Assembly (NCBI RefSeq): GCF_000379725.1
Contig: NZ_KB903620.1
Coordinates: 187,177-251,176 of the forward strand
Direction: 5' to 3'
DNA length: 64,000 bases
From: Cytophaga aurantiaca DSM 3654
GTDB taxonomy: Bacteria > Bacteroidota > Bacteroidia > Cytophagales > Cytophagaceae
The notes beneath the pieces are model-generated. The model had not been told where the DNA came from. It saw only the letters and a list, made by a program, of their open reading frames with translations, and searched no databases. Of this stretch, positions 28,350-36,951 are shown in pieces; the first letter of the stretch is position 1; the number at the start of each line of letters is the position of its first letter. The translations under genes were made by a program, and so were the position numbers.

Positions 28350-29450
28350 ATGATTGGAAATCGTTTCTCAACTTATGTGCCGCCACCTTCTCAGGAAAAG
28401 GGGTTCAGCGGGCTCAATAAAATATTCCTGCATCTGCTGCAGCTCACCAATGGCAATGTGTCTGAAACATTGACCTGGATGAATGAGCTGGATCAGCAGT
28501 ATAAATTTATAGACCCGGCTTATGGCATGGGTGATTTTATAAGCGATCTGAAAGAGAACGGTTTCATCACAGATGTACCTGGAAGCGGAAATATTCCGCA
28601 GCCAACCTCTAAGACCGAACAAAGTATCCGCAAATCTGCATTGGAGGAAATTTTCGGTAAGCTGAAGAAAAACTCGGTAGGCAACCACAAAATCACGCAA
28701 AGTGGTGTAGGTGATGAATTTAATTCAGACTCCAGGCCTTTTCAGTTTGGCGATACACTGGATTCCATCGACATGACATCTTCTATTCACAATGCTCAAG
28801 TAAATCACGGCATTGATGAATTCAAATTATACGATGAAGATCTGAATATCCGTGAGCGCGAACATAAGTCGTCGAGCTCTACGGTGTTGATGATCGATAT
28901 CTCCCATTCAATGATTTTATACGGAGAAGATCGCATCACCCCTGCAAAAAAGGTAGCAATGGCTTTAGCAGAATTGATCAAAACAAAATATCCCAAAGAC
29001 ACTTTAGATATTATTGTTTTTGGCGATGATGCCTGGCCGGTTGAATTAAAGGACCTTCCTTTCTTACAAGTAGGGCCTTACCACACCAATACCTATGCGG
29101 GTTTAGAGCTGGCAATGGATATTTTACGCAGAAGAAAAACAGCGAACAAGCAAATCTTCATGATCACAGATGGTAAGCCTACCTGCATCAAAGAACATGG
29201 ACGTTATTATAAAAACAGTTTCGGTCTCGATCGGAAAGTAATCACAAAAACCATGAACATGGCTGCACAATGCCGCCGCTTAAAAATCCCGATCACAACA
29301 TTTATGATAGCCCGTGATCCATACTTACAGCAGTTTGTGCGCGAGTTCACCCAAACAAATAACGGCAAAGCATTCTATAGCGGTCTTGATGGCTTGGGTG
29401 ATTTTGTATTTGAAGATTATATAAAGAACAGAAAGAAGAATGTTAGATAG
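28350..29450 (+). CDS. von Willebrand factor A domain protein (partner of MoxR-type ATPase)
   Basis: The 366-residue soluble protein has an N-terminal helical region (1-170) and a C-terminal vWA domain (about 176-350). The MIDAS motif is DISHS at 183-187, with a conserved threonine region (PYHTNTYAGL) and an ITDGKPT segment later. The architecture matches the vWA partner of MoxR/magnesium-chelatase-like AAA+ ATPases, which act as chaperone-like pairs that activate or remodel a client. The AAA+ gene follows downstream. The client is unknown. The stop codon is the first three bases of a dispersed CTAG-rich element. Confidence 0.82.
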   Translation: MIGNRFSTYVPPPSQEKGFSGLNKIFLHLLQLTNGNVSETLTWMNELDQQYKFIDPAYGMGDFISDLKENGFITDVPGSGNIPQPTSKTEQSIRKSALEEIFGKLKKNSVGNHKITQSGVGDEFNSDSRPFQFGDTLDSIDMTSSIHNAQVNHGIDEFKLYDEDLNIREREHKSSSSTVLMIDISHSMILYGEDRITPAKKVAMALAELIKTKYPKDTLDIIVFGDDAWPVELKDLPFLQVGPYHTNTYAGLELAMDILRRRKTANKQIFMITDGKPTCIKEHGRYYKNSFGLDRKVITKTMNMAAQCRRLKIPITTFMIARDPYLQQFVREFTQTNNGKAFYSGLDGLGDFVFEDYIKNRKKNVR

Positions 29451-29478
29451 TTTCCAGCTATTAGGTACTAGTTACTAG
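29448..29478 (+). repeat. CTAG-rich dispersed element, copy 1
   Basis: This 31-bp unit starts TAGTTTCCAGCTATTAGG and ends ACTAGTTACTAG. Its first three bases are the vWA stop codon. It is paired in inverted orientation with copy 2 at 29591-29623. It closely matches copy 5 at 56495-56527. Confidence 0.75.
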
Positions 29479-29530
29479 AAAGTGGTTCCGGTACCATCTT
29501 TCGTCAGACCACTTTTTTGTGGTCTGACGA
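29479..29530. terminator. Overlapping hairpins between vWA and MoxR genes
   Basis: Two mutually exclusive hairpins are visible. AAAGTGGT (29479-29486) pairs with ACCACTTT (29508-29515), followed by a T-run. TCGTCAGACCAC (29501-29512) pairs perfectly with GTGGTCTGACGA (29519-29530) around six T residues. The first is terminator-like on the plus strand; the second would compete with it. Confidence 0.65.
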
Positions 29531-29590
29531 ATTACAATTAGAAATACAAAATTACTAAAAGAATTGCATTCAATATTATTAAACTAAAAA

Positions 29591-29623
29591 GTCTAGTACC
29601 TCGAAACTAGCGACTAGCAACTA
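29591..29623 (-). repeat. CTAG-rich dispersed element, copy 2
   Basis: The minus strand reads TAGTTGCTAGTCGCTAG, then TTTCGAGGTACTAGAC. It ends 3 bp before the MoxR ATG and is inverted relative to copy 1. It is the most diverged central part of the five copies. Confidence 0.7.
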
Positions 29624-29626
29624 TCT

Positions 29627-31156
29627 ATGAAGTACGACATGAAAAAGATCCGCACACTAGGCCAGTTAAAGGCTGCGGGTTATAAATCAAAAAGTGTAAA
29701 AGAAGAGATGCGTGATAATTTAATCGATGCATTAAAAAAGAAACATAATCCGTTTGTGGGCATTAAAGGTTTTGAGGATTCCGTTATCCCTCAATTACAG
29801 ACTGCAATTCTTGCAAAACATAATATTATTTTATTGGGTTTGCGCGGACAGGCAAAAACGCGTATTGCACGTATGATGACGCATTTGTTGGATGAATACA
29901 TGCCCGTGATCGCTTTCTCCGAATTGAATGATGATCCGTTAAAACCTTTGTCGCGTTTTGCTATCGATGCAATTGATGAGAATGGCGACAGCACCCCTAT
30001 TCAATGGATTCACCGGGACGAACGTTATACAGAGAAGCTTGCAACACCAGATGTTTCTGTGTCAGATCTGATAGGTGATGTAGATCCGATCAAAGCTGCT
30101 TCCTTAAAATTAACCTACGCCGATGAGCGTGTGATTCACTTCGGATTAATTCCACGTTCGCACAGAGGTATTTTTGTGATCAATGAATTGCCCGATCTGC
30201 AGGCACGTATACAGGTAGCGTTATTCAATATGCTTCAGGAAGGCGATATACAGATCAGAGGTTTTAAATTACGTCTGCCGCTGGATATACAATTTGTGTT
30301 TACAGCAAACCCGGAAGATTATACAAACCGTGGTTCTATTGTTACTCCATTAAAAGATCGTATAGACTCACAAATATTAACACACTATCCGAAGACAATT
30401 GATATCTCGAAAGAGATCACTGCGCAGGAAGCAAACATCAGTGCACATCAACGCAAGCATGTACACATCGATGATTTGTTAAGTGTCTTAATTGAAGAGA
30501 TTGCTTTCCAAGCACGCCAGAGCGAATTTGTAGATCAGAAGAGTGGTGTATCTGCACGTATGACGATCTCTGCAATGGAGAGCATCTTTAGTTATGCCGA
30601 ACGCAGAATGTTTATCAATGGAGAGAAGGATACCTTTGCGCGTTTATCTGATTTGTATGCAGTGATTCCATCTATTACTGGCAAAGTAGAATTGGTGTAC
30701 GAAGGAGAATTGGAAGGTATTGCAAACGTTGCGTATTTCTTAATTGGAAAAGCAATCCGTTCAGAGTTCACACATTTATTCCCGAATCCTGAAAAGCTAA
30801 AGAAGGATAAGAAAAAAGAAAATATCTATGCACCAATTATTGCATGGTTTGGCGAAGGAAATAAAGTAGATATTTTAAATGAAATGACACATGAGGCGTA
30901 TGAGAAAACATTGTTGTCAATATCAGGCTTAAAAGGGTTGGTAGAGAAACATGTTCCTTCAGCTTCCGCCGAACAGCAATTGTTATTAATGGAATTTGTG
31001 TTGAACGGACTTGCAGAATTTTCTCAATTGAGTAAAAACAAACTCGACAACGAAATGCAGTTTAAAGATCTGGTGGGCTCTATGTTTGATATCAACGATA
31101 CAAACGAAGATGATGAGGATGAAGAAGAGAATGGATTTGGATTCAGTAATAATTAA
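29627..31156 (+). CDS. MoxR/magnesium-chelatase-like AAA+ ATPase
   Basis: The 509-residue AAA+ protein carries the phosphate-binding loop GLRGQAKT at 71-78, a family variant with alanine before the lysine. It also has VINELPDLQARIQVALFNMLQEGDIQIRG (read as Walker B region plus the helix-2 insert) and the sensor segment FVFTANPEDYTNRGSI. The C-terminal 150 residues are helical and end with an acidic tail. It is probably the ATPase partner of the vWA protein encoded upstream. Clients of such pairs range from metal-centre maturation to envelope stress; none is indicated here. Confidence 0.83.
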   Translation: MKYDMKKIRTLGQLKAAGYKSKSVKEEMRDNLIDALKKKHNPFVGIKGFEDSVIPQLQTAILAKHNIILLGLRGQAKTRIARMMTHLLDEYMPVIAFSELNDDPLKPLSRFAIDAIDENGDSTPIQWIHRDERYTEKLATPDVSVSDLIGDVDPIKAASLKLTYADERVIHFGLIPRSHRGIFVINELPDLQARIQVALFNMLQEGDIQIRGFKLRLPLDIQFVFTANPEDYTNRGSIVTPLKDRIDSQILTHYPKTIDISKEITAQEANISAHQRKHVHIDDLLSVLIEEIAFQARQSEFVDQKSGVSARMTISAMESIFSYAERRMFINGEKDTFARLSDLYAVIPSITGKVELVYEGELEGIANVAYFLIGKAIRSEFTHLFPNPEKLKKDKKKENIYAPIIAWFGEGNKVDILNEMTHEAYEKTLLSISGLKGLVEKHVPSASAEQQLLLMEFVLNGLAEFSQLSKNKLDNEMQFKDLVGSMFDINDTNEDDEDEEENGFGFSNN

Positions 31157-31178
31157 TTTAACCGTTGGCTAAAACCAA

Positions 31179-31236
31179 ACGGCAATGAAAGATGTGTGTA
31201 GGATTGTATTACGATATGCTCGGCTTTCATTGCCGT
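31179..31236. repeat. 13-bp perfect inverted repeat between convergent genes
   Basis: ACGGCAATGAAAG (31179-31191) and CTTTCATTGCCGT (31224-31236) flank a 32-nt loop. Side hairpins CCGTTGG/CCAAACGG (about 31162-31182) and CCCATTTATGGG (31238-31249) adjoin. No T-run follows, so this is a composite palindromic element rather than a standard terminator. Confidence 0.65.
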
Positions 31237-31256
31237 CCCATTTATGGGGTGATCTA

Positions 31257-32129
31257 TTAAAACAACTCCATCGAATACGAATATTGAACTTCGCTTTCAG
31301 GTTTTAATTTTTGGATGCTTTCTTTTTTAGTGAAATCTCCCGTTGAATGAATATCGTCTGCAACGCCCATCCATGGCTCCAGACAAACAAACGGTCCAGG
31401 CTTGGACCAGATGCCAAACCACGGATAATTTTTATAATTAAAATGTAAGCCGTGAGCGGACTTCGTTGATTTTAAAGAGATGCGTTCGGAATTTAATCCG
31501 GAAACTACAATCGCATCTTTCGGACCAAATAGGTCAACTGTTAATGGTAATTTATTGTTTGTTAGTGCAACTGCTTCGGTTTCATCTCCGCGTAAGCCAC
31601 CATCCAATAATATTCGGTTCAGCTTTTCAGCTTTTTCAAATTCTAAATAATAATCTTCAAATTTTTCGCCTTCTACCAATGGGCAACGGAAGCCCGGATG
31701 AGCGCCGATAGAAAAATACAATTCTTTTTGGTCGGAAGGATTATGTATGCGGTATGCAACATTTAATCTGGCATCGTCAATTGAATAGATGATGTCTAAT
31801 TCAAATGCAAAAGGATATATATAGATTGTTTCGTCTGACGAAGTCAGTCTGTATGTACACGATGTGCTGGTGGATGCAATCAGCTTAAATGCACGATCGC
31901 GAGCAAAACCATGCTGCGGTAAGGAATATGCCTGCTGATTAAATATGTAGGTATTATCTTTTACTTTGCCGACAATCGGAAACAATACCGGGGCTTTGCG
32001 TGGCCAGACAGATGCTTCGCCTTGCCAAAGATATTCGATCTGATTCTGTTTATTAAAAATGCTTTGTAGTTCTGCTCCTTGATCTGAAACTTCAACTTTC
32101 ATCAAGGCATTCTCCAATGTCTGGATCAT
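31257..32129 (-). CDS. Aldose 1-epimerase family protein (LacX-like)
   Basis: The 290-residue protein has the galactose-mutarotase-like fold landmarks: EYLWQGEASVWPRKAPVLFP, LPQHGFARD, a histidine in FSIGAHPGFRCP and the catalytic-type glutamate in VCLEPWMGVADD. Length and motifs fit the LacX/YphB-like subgroup of aldose 1-epimerases, which act on sugars or sugar phosphates. It overlaps terC upstream by 4 bp, though a functional link between the two is not obvious. Confidence 0.85.
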   Translation of the reverse strand: MIQTLENALMKVEVSDQGAELQSIFNKQNQIEYLWQGEASVWPRKAPVLFPIVGKVKDNTYIFNQQAYSLPQHGFARDRAFKLIASTSTSCTYRLTSSDETIYIYPFAFELDIIYSIDDARLNVAYRIHNPSDQKELYFSIGAHPGFRCPLVEGEKFEDYYLEFEKAEKLNRILLDGGLRGDETEAVALTNNKLPLTVDLFGPKDAIVVSGLNSERISLKSTKSAHGLHFNYKNYPWFGIWSKPGPFVCLEPWMGVADDIHSTGDFTKKESIQKLKPESEVQYSYSMELF

Positions 32130-32908
32130 AATTCTTCTTCCTGCTCTTGTTCTTTCTCTTCCTGCTCAACTGCCTTTTCTATATTTTCTCGAGTCTTATT
32201 TCTTTTGTTTGAATACATGTTAATACCTTCAACCAATAAGGAAAAGAACATAGCAAAATAAATATATCCATGAGGAATTTCATTGCCAAACCCTTCTAAT
32301 ATCAACATCATACCAATCATTAAAAGGAATGATAATGCCAGGACTTTAACAGATGGATGCTTATTGATGAAATCACTTATGGTCTTAGAAAAAACAAGCA
32401 TAATTATTAAAGAAATAACTACAGCAACAACCATGATTTTAAAATGAACAGTCAAACCTACTGCTGCTAAAATAGAATCGAAAGAAAATACAACATCCAG
32501 CAATACAATTTGAGAAATTGCATTGCCCAGGCTTAATTTCTTTTTGTTGTCAACATCATGCTCGCCATAACCTTCTACCTTTTCATATATTTCACTTGTG
32601 CTTTTATATACCAGGAATAAACCGCCGGCTATGTGTATCAAGTCACTCCAGCTAAAGCCGATACTGAATAAATGGAATAACGCTACCTTATCCGCTTTGA
32701 CTAAATAGGAAACAAAGGATAACAATACAATTCTGATTATTAATGCTCCTGACAAGCCAATGAACCGGGCTTTAGCTTGAATATTAGCATCCAATTTGTC
32801 AGAAATGATTGAAATAAAAATTACATTATCAATACCCAAGACAATTTCCATGATCGTAAGCGTGAGCAAACTCATCAAACCATAAAATGTCAAAAACTCA
32901 TCAAACAT
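32126..32908 (-). CDS. TerC-family integral membrane protein
   Basis: The 260-residue polytopic protein has the TerC signature acidic spans EIVLGIDNVIFI near residues 21-32 and DVVFSFDSILAAVG in the middle. About seven membrane segments are seen and a charged C-terminal tail of about 30 residues. TerC family members are linked to tellurite resistance and to manganese or calcium export during metallation of secreted proteins. No ter gene cluster is present, so a metal-ion role is more likely than tellurite. The downstream epimerase gene overlaps by 4 bp. Confidence 0.88.
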   Translation of the reverse strand: MFDEFLTFYGLMSLLTLTIMEIVLGIDNVIFISIISDKLDANIQAKARFIGLSGALIIRIVLLSFVSYLVKADKVALFHLFSIGFSWSDLIHIAGGLFLVYKSTSEIYEKVEGYGEHDVDNKKKLSLGNAISQIVLLDVVFSFDSILAAVGLTVHFKIMVVAVVISLIIMLVFSKTISDFINKHPSVKVLALSFLLMIGMMLILEGFGNEIPHGYIYFAMFFSLLVEGINMYSNKRNKTRENIEKAVEQEEKEQEQEEEL

Positions 32909-33002
32909 ACGGTTAGCTAATTAAGAAATTGAAGATACGAATTTTTCTTTCACAAACGAAATGCTCAAATGATTGATCCCTAGATTGATTAAAAATATGA
33001 AA

Positions 33003-35030
33003 TCAATGATCAGAAATAATCACAATTTCTACTCTTCTGTTCTTTTTCCTGTTTTCTTCTGTATCGTTTGGTGCGATCGGCTTACTGCCTCCAAAAGCTT
33101 TTGTTGTAATGCGTTTTGCATCAATGCCTTTTTGTACAAAATATGCTTTTACCGCTTCAACCCTCGACTGCGATAATGCAATATTGAGAGCAGGGTCGCC
33201 TTGATTATCGGTATGCCCATCCAGTTCAATGGTAACTGCAGGATTGTTTTTTAATTCTTCCACTATTCGGTCCAATTCCGGATAAGACGTTTCGATCAGT
33301 TTTGCTGCACTTTGATAAAAAAATACATTATTCAATTCAATTTTCTGACCCGTTTCAATAGGAACCAATAATAGATCTACATGTATTTCATTGTATAAAG
33401 AATTTGTTTCGATCTTAATATTTTTATTAACAGAAAAATAACCCGGCACCTGCGCTCTGTATGCATAGGTATTACCACCAGGCAATACGATCTGATAACT
33501 GCCTGTTACTGCATTTGAATGTGCGATACCGATATTCATACCCGATGCTAAAATATCATATTCGATCTTCGCACCTATCGGTTTTTCTGTTTTCGCATCC
33601 AGTACACGTCCAATTACCATGGTTACAGGCTCCGGCTTAATCGAAGGCGCCAGTGCTATGGAATAGATATCCATCAGATTTGTTTTGTCTCTTAATGCAT
33701 ACGTGTACGCAACATCTCCCGAAGCCGGAATTGAAAAACTTAAATCGGCATACATGGTATTTACTTTCGGACCAAGATTTACGGGCGTTGTCCAGTTCAG
33801 CCAGGTATCATCCAACCGTTTGGTCATAAAAATATCATAACTTCCATAACCTAAATGTCCCTGTGAAGCAAAATAAAGTGTCTTGCCATCTGAGGCCAGA
33901 TAAGGCGTGGCATCTGCCTGAAACGTATTGATCGTTTTCCCGATATTTAATGGTCTTGTCCACGTTTTATCGGCTTTGATGAAGCTTACATAAATATCCA
34001 GATCTCCATACGAATCCGGCATCTCCGTGCACATCAGCATGGTCTTCCCATCAGCAGCCAAAAAATAAGACACAAATGAAAATTCATTCAGGTTCACGAA
34101 GCCCTCTATAATCAAGCGTTTGGGAACTTCCCATCCATTCATTGTATATTCTGAAATGGATACACCATTGCCTGCAGTACTTCCATCCGCCTTGTATGTA
34201 TTTGCGATCAGCAAGGTGTTTACATCCGGAGTAATGGAACTTACGAAGTTGTGTGCACTGTTATTTAAAGGCTTTCCGATGTTTTGAGCTTTTGCCCAAT
34301 TCCCATTTGGAAGTTTTGTTGAATACCAGATATCTGTCGTTGTAGGGTCATCAATATTGTCTTTATCACCGACGCGGGCAAAATATAATATATTTCCATC
34401 GGATGAAATGATCGGATAAGTCTCTAATGACGAGCTGTTGATGGCATCACTTAAAGGCTCGGAATTTCCGATTAGTGTTGCATCCGGATTTAAATTTATT
34501 TTCAGATCTATGGGTGCTTTTGTCGAAGCAACTCCAATCGCATCTATGTAATTCCACCCCGTAGAATGTGTATTAGAGGCAGTAATGAGAAGTGCTACAA
34601 CAGGCGACGATGTAGCTTTGATAGGAATGGATAATACTCTGCCTTTTTCCGATATTCCTTGCGGTTTTACTGAATAGACTTTTGTTGCTTTTCCTGATTT
34701 TTCAAAAATAGTTACGGATGAAATAGAGCCCGGATTATAAGATTCTATAATTACGATTTGCTCTGCAATGATCGGATCACAGAAGCCGACTTTAAGCGTT
34801 ATGTGATCTGACTTATATCCTTTATTGTTTCCTCCGACGATCCAGGAGTTCGGGTTTGTCTGGGCTCCATAAGCCGGATACACTTCTGGAACGCCCAGTA
34901 CCTTTTCCGGTGCATTTACTTTTCCGCTATGCGTTTCATTTGTTTCAAGAATTTTGCATGCCCAACGAACATTTTGTTGTGCCATGCAAAATTGAGAGAG
35001 AAGTAAAAATGATAGTAAAAAAAATCTCAT
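33003..35030 (-). CDS. OmpA-family protein with PD40 propeller and CRD domain (PorE-like)
   Basis: The 675-residue exported protein has a signal peptide (1-17, ending FCMA). An N-terminal beta-rich region (20-170) is followed by PD40/WD40-like propeller blades (about 180-455; repeated SSDGNILYFAR and DGKTLYFASQG type motifs), a carboxypeptidase-regulatory-like domain (about 465-555) and a peptidoglycan-binding OmpA domain (565-670; LDGHTDNQGDPALNIALSQSR). The order propeller-CRD-OmpA resembles PorE of the T9SS, which tethers the machinery to peptidoglycan, but the N-terminal TPR of PorE is not seen. It starts 11 bp after purE. Confidence 0.82.
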   Translation of the reverse strand: MRFFLLSFLLLSQFCMAQQNVRWACKILETNETHSGKVNAPEKVLGVPEVYPAYGAQTNPNSWIVGGNNKGYKSDHITLKVGFCDPIIAEQIVIIESYNPGSISSVTIFEKSGKATKVYSVKPQGISEKGRVLSIPIKATSSPVVALLITASNTHSTGWNYIDAIGVASTKAPIDLKINLNPDATLIGNSEPLSDAINSSSLETYPIISSDGNILYFARVGDKDNIDDPTTTDIWYSTKLPNGNWAKAQNIGKPLNNSAHNFVSSITPDVNTLLIANTYKADGSTAGNGVSISEYTMNGWEVPKRLIIEGFVNLNEFSFVSYFLAADGKTMLMCTEMPDSYGDLDIYVSFIKADKTWTRPLNIGKTINTFQADATPYLASDGKTLYFASQGHLGYGSYDIFMTKRLDDTWLNWTTPVNLGPKVNTMYADLSFSIPASGDVAYTYALRDKTNLMDIYSIALAPSIKPEPVTMVIGRVLDAKTEKPIGAKIEYDILASGMNIGIAHSNAVTGSYQIVLPGGNTYAYRAQVPGYFSVNKNIKIETNSLYNEIHVDLLLVPIETGQKIELNNVFFYQSAAKLIETSYPELDRIVEELKNNPAVTIELDGHTDNQGDPALNIALSQSRVEAVKAYFVQKGIDAKRITTKAFGGSKPIAPNDTEENRKKNRRVEIVIISDH

Positions 35031-35041
35031 GAAACATCGTT

Positions 35042-35557
35042 TTATTTTAACAAAGATCTGAAGCCGTTCTTATCAATCGTGGCAACCGACTCTTCTACTT
35101 TTGTTTTCAGTTCAATTTTATATGCCTGCAGTTTTTTCTGAACATCTGCATCAAACGCTCCTATGATCTGAGCCGCTATTATGCCCGCATTGGCAGCGCC
35201 ATCCAGGGCAACCGTTGCAACCGGAACGCCGGAAGGCATTTGTAAAATTGACAATACCGAATCCCAACCATCGATTGAGTTGGATGATTTAACCGGAACA
35301 CCTATTACCGGCAATGTTGTCAAGGCCGCAACCATGCCCGGTAAGTGAGCTGCACCGCCGGCACCGGCAATAATGCATTTCAATCCTTTTGCAAGTGCAG
35401 ACTGTCCATATTCAACCATACGCTCCGGTGTTCTGTGGGCAGATACAATGGTCAGTTCGAATGGTATTCCAAATTTATCTAAGATATCAGCAGCTGCAGA
35501 CATGATCTTCAGATCCGATTGGCTGCCCATAATAATACCTACTAATGGCTTGCTCAT
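35042..35557 (-). CDS. purE: N5-carboxyaminoimidazole ribonucleotide mutase
   Basis: The 171-residue class I PurE moves the carboxyl of N5-CAIR to give CAIR in purine synthesis. VGIIMGSQSDLKIM at the N-terminus, VSAHRTPERM and AGAGGAAHLPGMVAALT are signature segments. It overlaps purK by 4 bp, the usual Bacteroidota pairing, implying coupled synthesis of the two enzymes. Confidence 0.96.
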   Translation of the reverse strand: MSKPLVGIIMGSQSDLKIMSAAADILDKFGIPFELTIVSAHRTPERMVEYGQSALAKGLKCIIAGAGGAAHLPGMVAALTTLPVIGVPVKSSNSIDGWDSVLSILQMPSGVPVATVALDGAANAGIIAAQIIGAFDADVQKKLQAYKIELKTKVEESVATIDKNGFRSLLK

Positions 35558-36693
35558 GCTTTAATTTTTATAAGTTGTTTTACCTGTTCAGATTTCTTTT
35601 TTAACCCCTCGATCGATTGATCCAGTATGGTAACGTGTCCCATTTTCCGGAAAGGTTTGGTAATTTTTTTTCCATATAAATGCGGATACACGCCTTCAAT
35701 ATTTAATGCATCTTCCAGACCTTCGAAAATGGCATTTCCCACATAGCCCGGTTCACCCAATAAGTTCACCATGGCTGCAGGGCAGTGCTGATTTGTTGCG
35801 CCAAGCGGCATGTTTAAAATTGCGCGCAAATGCTGCTCGTATTGTGATGTGTAATTTGCCTGTATGGTTTGATGTCCGCTATTATGAGGTCTTGGTGCAA
35901 TTTCATTCACCAGAATTTCTCCGTCTTTGGTTAAGAACATTTCAACAGCAAGTATGCCTACCAGACCAATCTCATTGATTACTCCTTTGGCAATCTTCTC
36001 GGCTTTTTTATGAAGGTCTTCAGAAATTTCTGCCGGCGCAAACAAAAATTCAACTAAATTATGCACGGGATGGAAAACCATCTCAACCGTTGGAAATGCG
36101 GTGATTTCGCCGTCTGAATTGCGGGCAACAATAACACTCAATTCTTTTTCAAAATCGATTTTCTTTTCCAGTAAGCCGGGTTTATCAAAGCCTTTGGGAA
36201 TATCCGCTTTTGTTTCGATTACCTGTACTCCTTTTCCATCATATCCCTCTTTGCCCAGCTTATGTACTGCAGGCAAAAGATCAAGATGATTTAGTATATC
36301 TTCTTTTTTATCTGTCAGAACAAATGGAGCTGTAGGAATATTGTGATTCAGATAAAACGCTTTTTGCAATCTTTTATCCTGAATCATTTCAATAATTTCA
36401 GGCTGCGGAAATACTTTCGTACCTTCTTTTTGAAGCCTCTTTAATGCTTCAACATTGACATTTTCGATTTCTATTGTGATCAGATCCATATCCTTGCCAA
36501 ACTGATACACCGTATCAAAATCTGTCAGTGAACCGGTTGTAAAGCTGTTACCCCAGTTTTTGCAGGGAGCATCTGCATCCGGATCTAATACATGGATTTC
36601 AAGATTGTAATCAACTGCCGCCTGCAATAACATTCTTCCGAGCTGACCGCCACCCAGCATTCCAATCTTGTAGTCTGAATAAAAGTGTTCCAT
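35554..36693 (-). CDS. purK: N5-carboxyaminoimidazole ribonucleotide synthase
   Basis: From the ATG at 36693 (MEHFYSDYKIGMLGGGQLGRM) the protein has 379 residues, typical for PurK. A longer start at 36780 would add 29 residues that precede the conserved nucleotide-binding N-terminus, so it is rejected. It is an ATP-grasp ligase: KEGYDGKGVQVI, EKELSVIVARN and NEIAPRPHNSGHQTIQA are the family blocks. It makes N5-CAIR from AIR, bicarbonate and ATP, passing it to PurE encoded by the overlapping next gene. Confidence 0.96.
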   Translation of the reverse strand: MEHFYSDYKIGMLGGGQLGRMLLQAAVDYNLEIHVLDPDADAPCKNWGNSFTTGSLTDFDTVYQFGKDMDLITIEIENVNVEALKRLQKEGTKVFPQPEIIEMIQDKRLQKAFYLNHNIPTAPFVLTDKKEDILNHLDLLPAVHKLGKEGYDGKGVQVIETKADIPKGFDKPGLLEKKIDFEKELSVIVARNSDGEITAFPTVEMVFHPVHNLVEFLFAPAEISEDLHKKAEKIAKGVINEIGLVGILAVEMFLTKDGEILVNEIAPRPHNSGHQTIQANYTSQYEQHLRAILNMPLGATNQHCPAAMVNLLGEPGYVGNAIFEGLEDALNIEGVYPHLYGKKITKPFRKMGHVTILDQSIEGLKKKSEQVKQLIKIKA

Positions 36694-36757
36694 TTTTATC
36701 TTTAAGAATAACTCCAAAGATACGGAAAACTGTTTGTTTTGAGTTGTATTAGGTTGA

Positions 36758-36789
36758 AAATTCCAAATAACAAAAAACAAATTCCAAAT
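36758..36789. repeat. Direct repeat AAATTCCAAAT x2
   Basis: AAATTCCAAAT occurs at 36758-36768 and at 36779-36789, a period of 21 bp, in the purK upstream region. It adjoins the CTAG-rich unit at 36809. Confidence 0.6.
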
Positions 36790-36808
36790 GAGATATGATA
36801 TGCTTGGA

Positions 36809-36840
36809 GTCTGGTACCTAGTAACTAGAGCCTGGCAACT
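36809..36840 (-). repeat. CTAG-rich dispersed element, copy 3
   Basis: The minus strand reads AGTTGCCAGGCTCTAG, then TTACTAGGTACCAGAC. It is a single copy without an inverted partner, 12 bp before a strong terminator in the purK/BBP2 spacer. Confidence 0.7.
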
Positions 36841-36852
36841 CTTAAAAAAAAC

Positions 36853-36892
36853 AAAAAGCCCAGCGCCGAGGGTGTTGGCGACTGGGCTTTTT
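36853..36892. terminator. Terminator downstream of the BBP2 porin gene
   Basis: AAAAAGCCCAG plus CGCC pairs with GGCG, a one-base bulge, then CTGGGCTTTTT. The A and T tracts at both ends give a good terminator on the minus strand, 59 bp after the porin stop, and also insulate purK. Confidence 0.88.
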
Positions 36893-36951
36893 AACTAACC
36901 AGATTAAAAAATTAACCGTATTTTTAGATATTTTTTGTCCGAAGACTATGA

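Noticed and set aside
36694-36780. Upstream start for purK
   Set aside because: The extra residues precede the conserved PurK start MEHFYSDYKIGMLGGG and have no family support.
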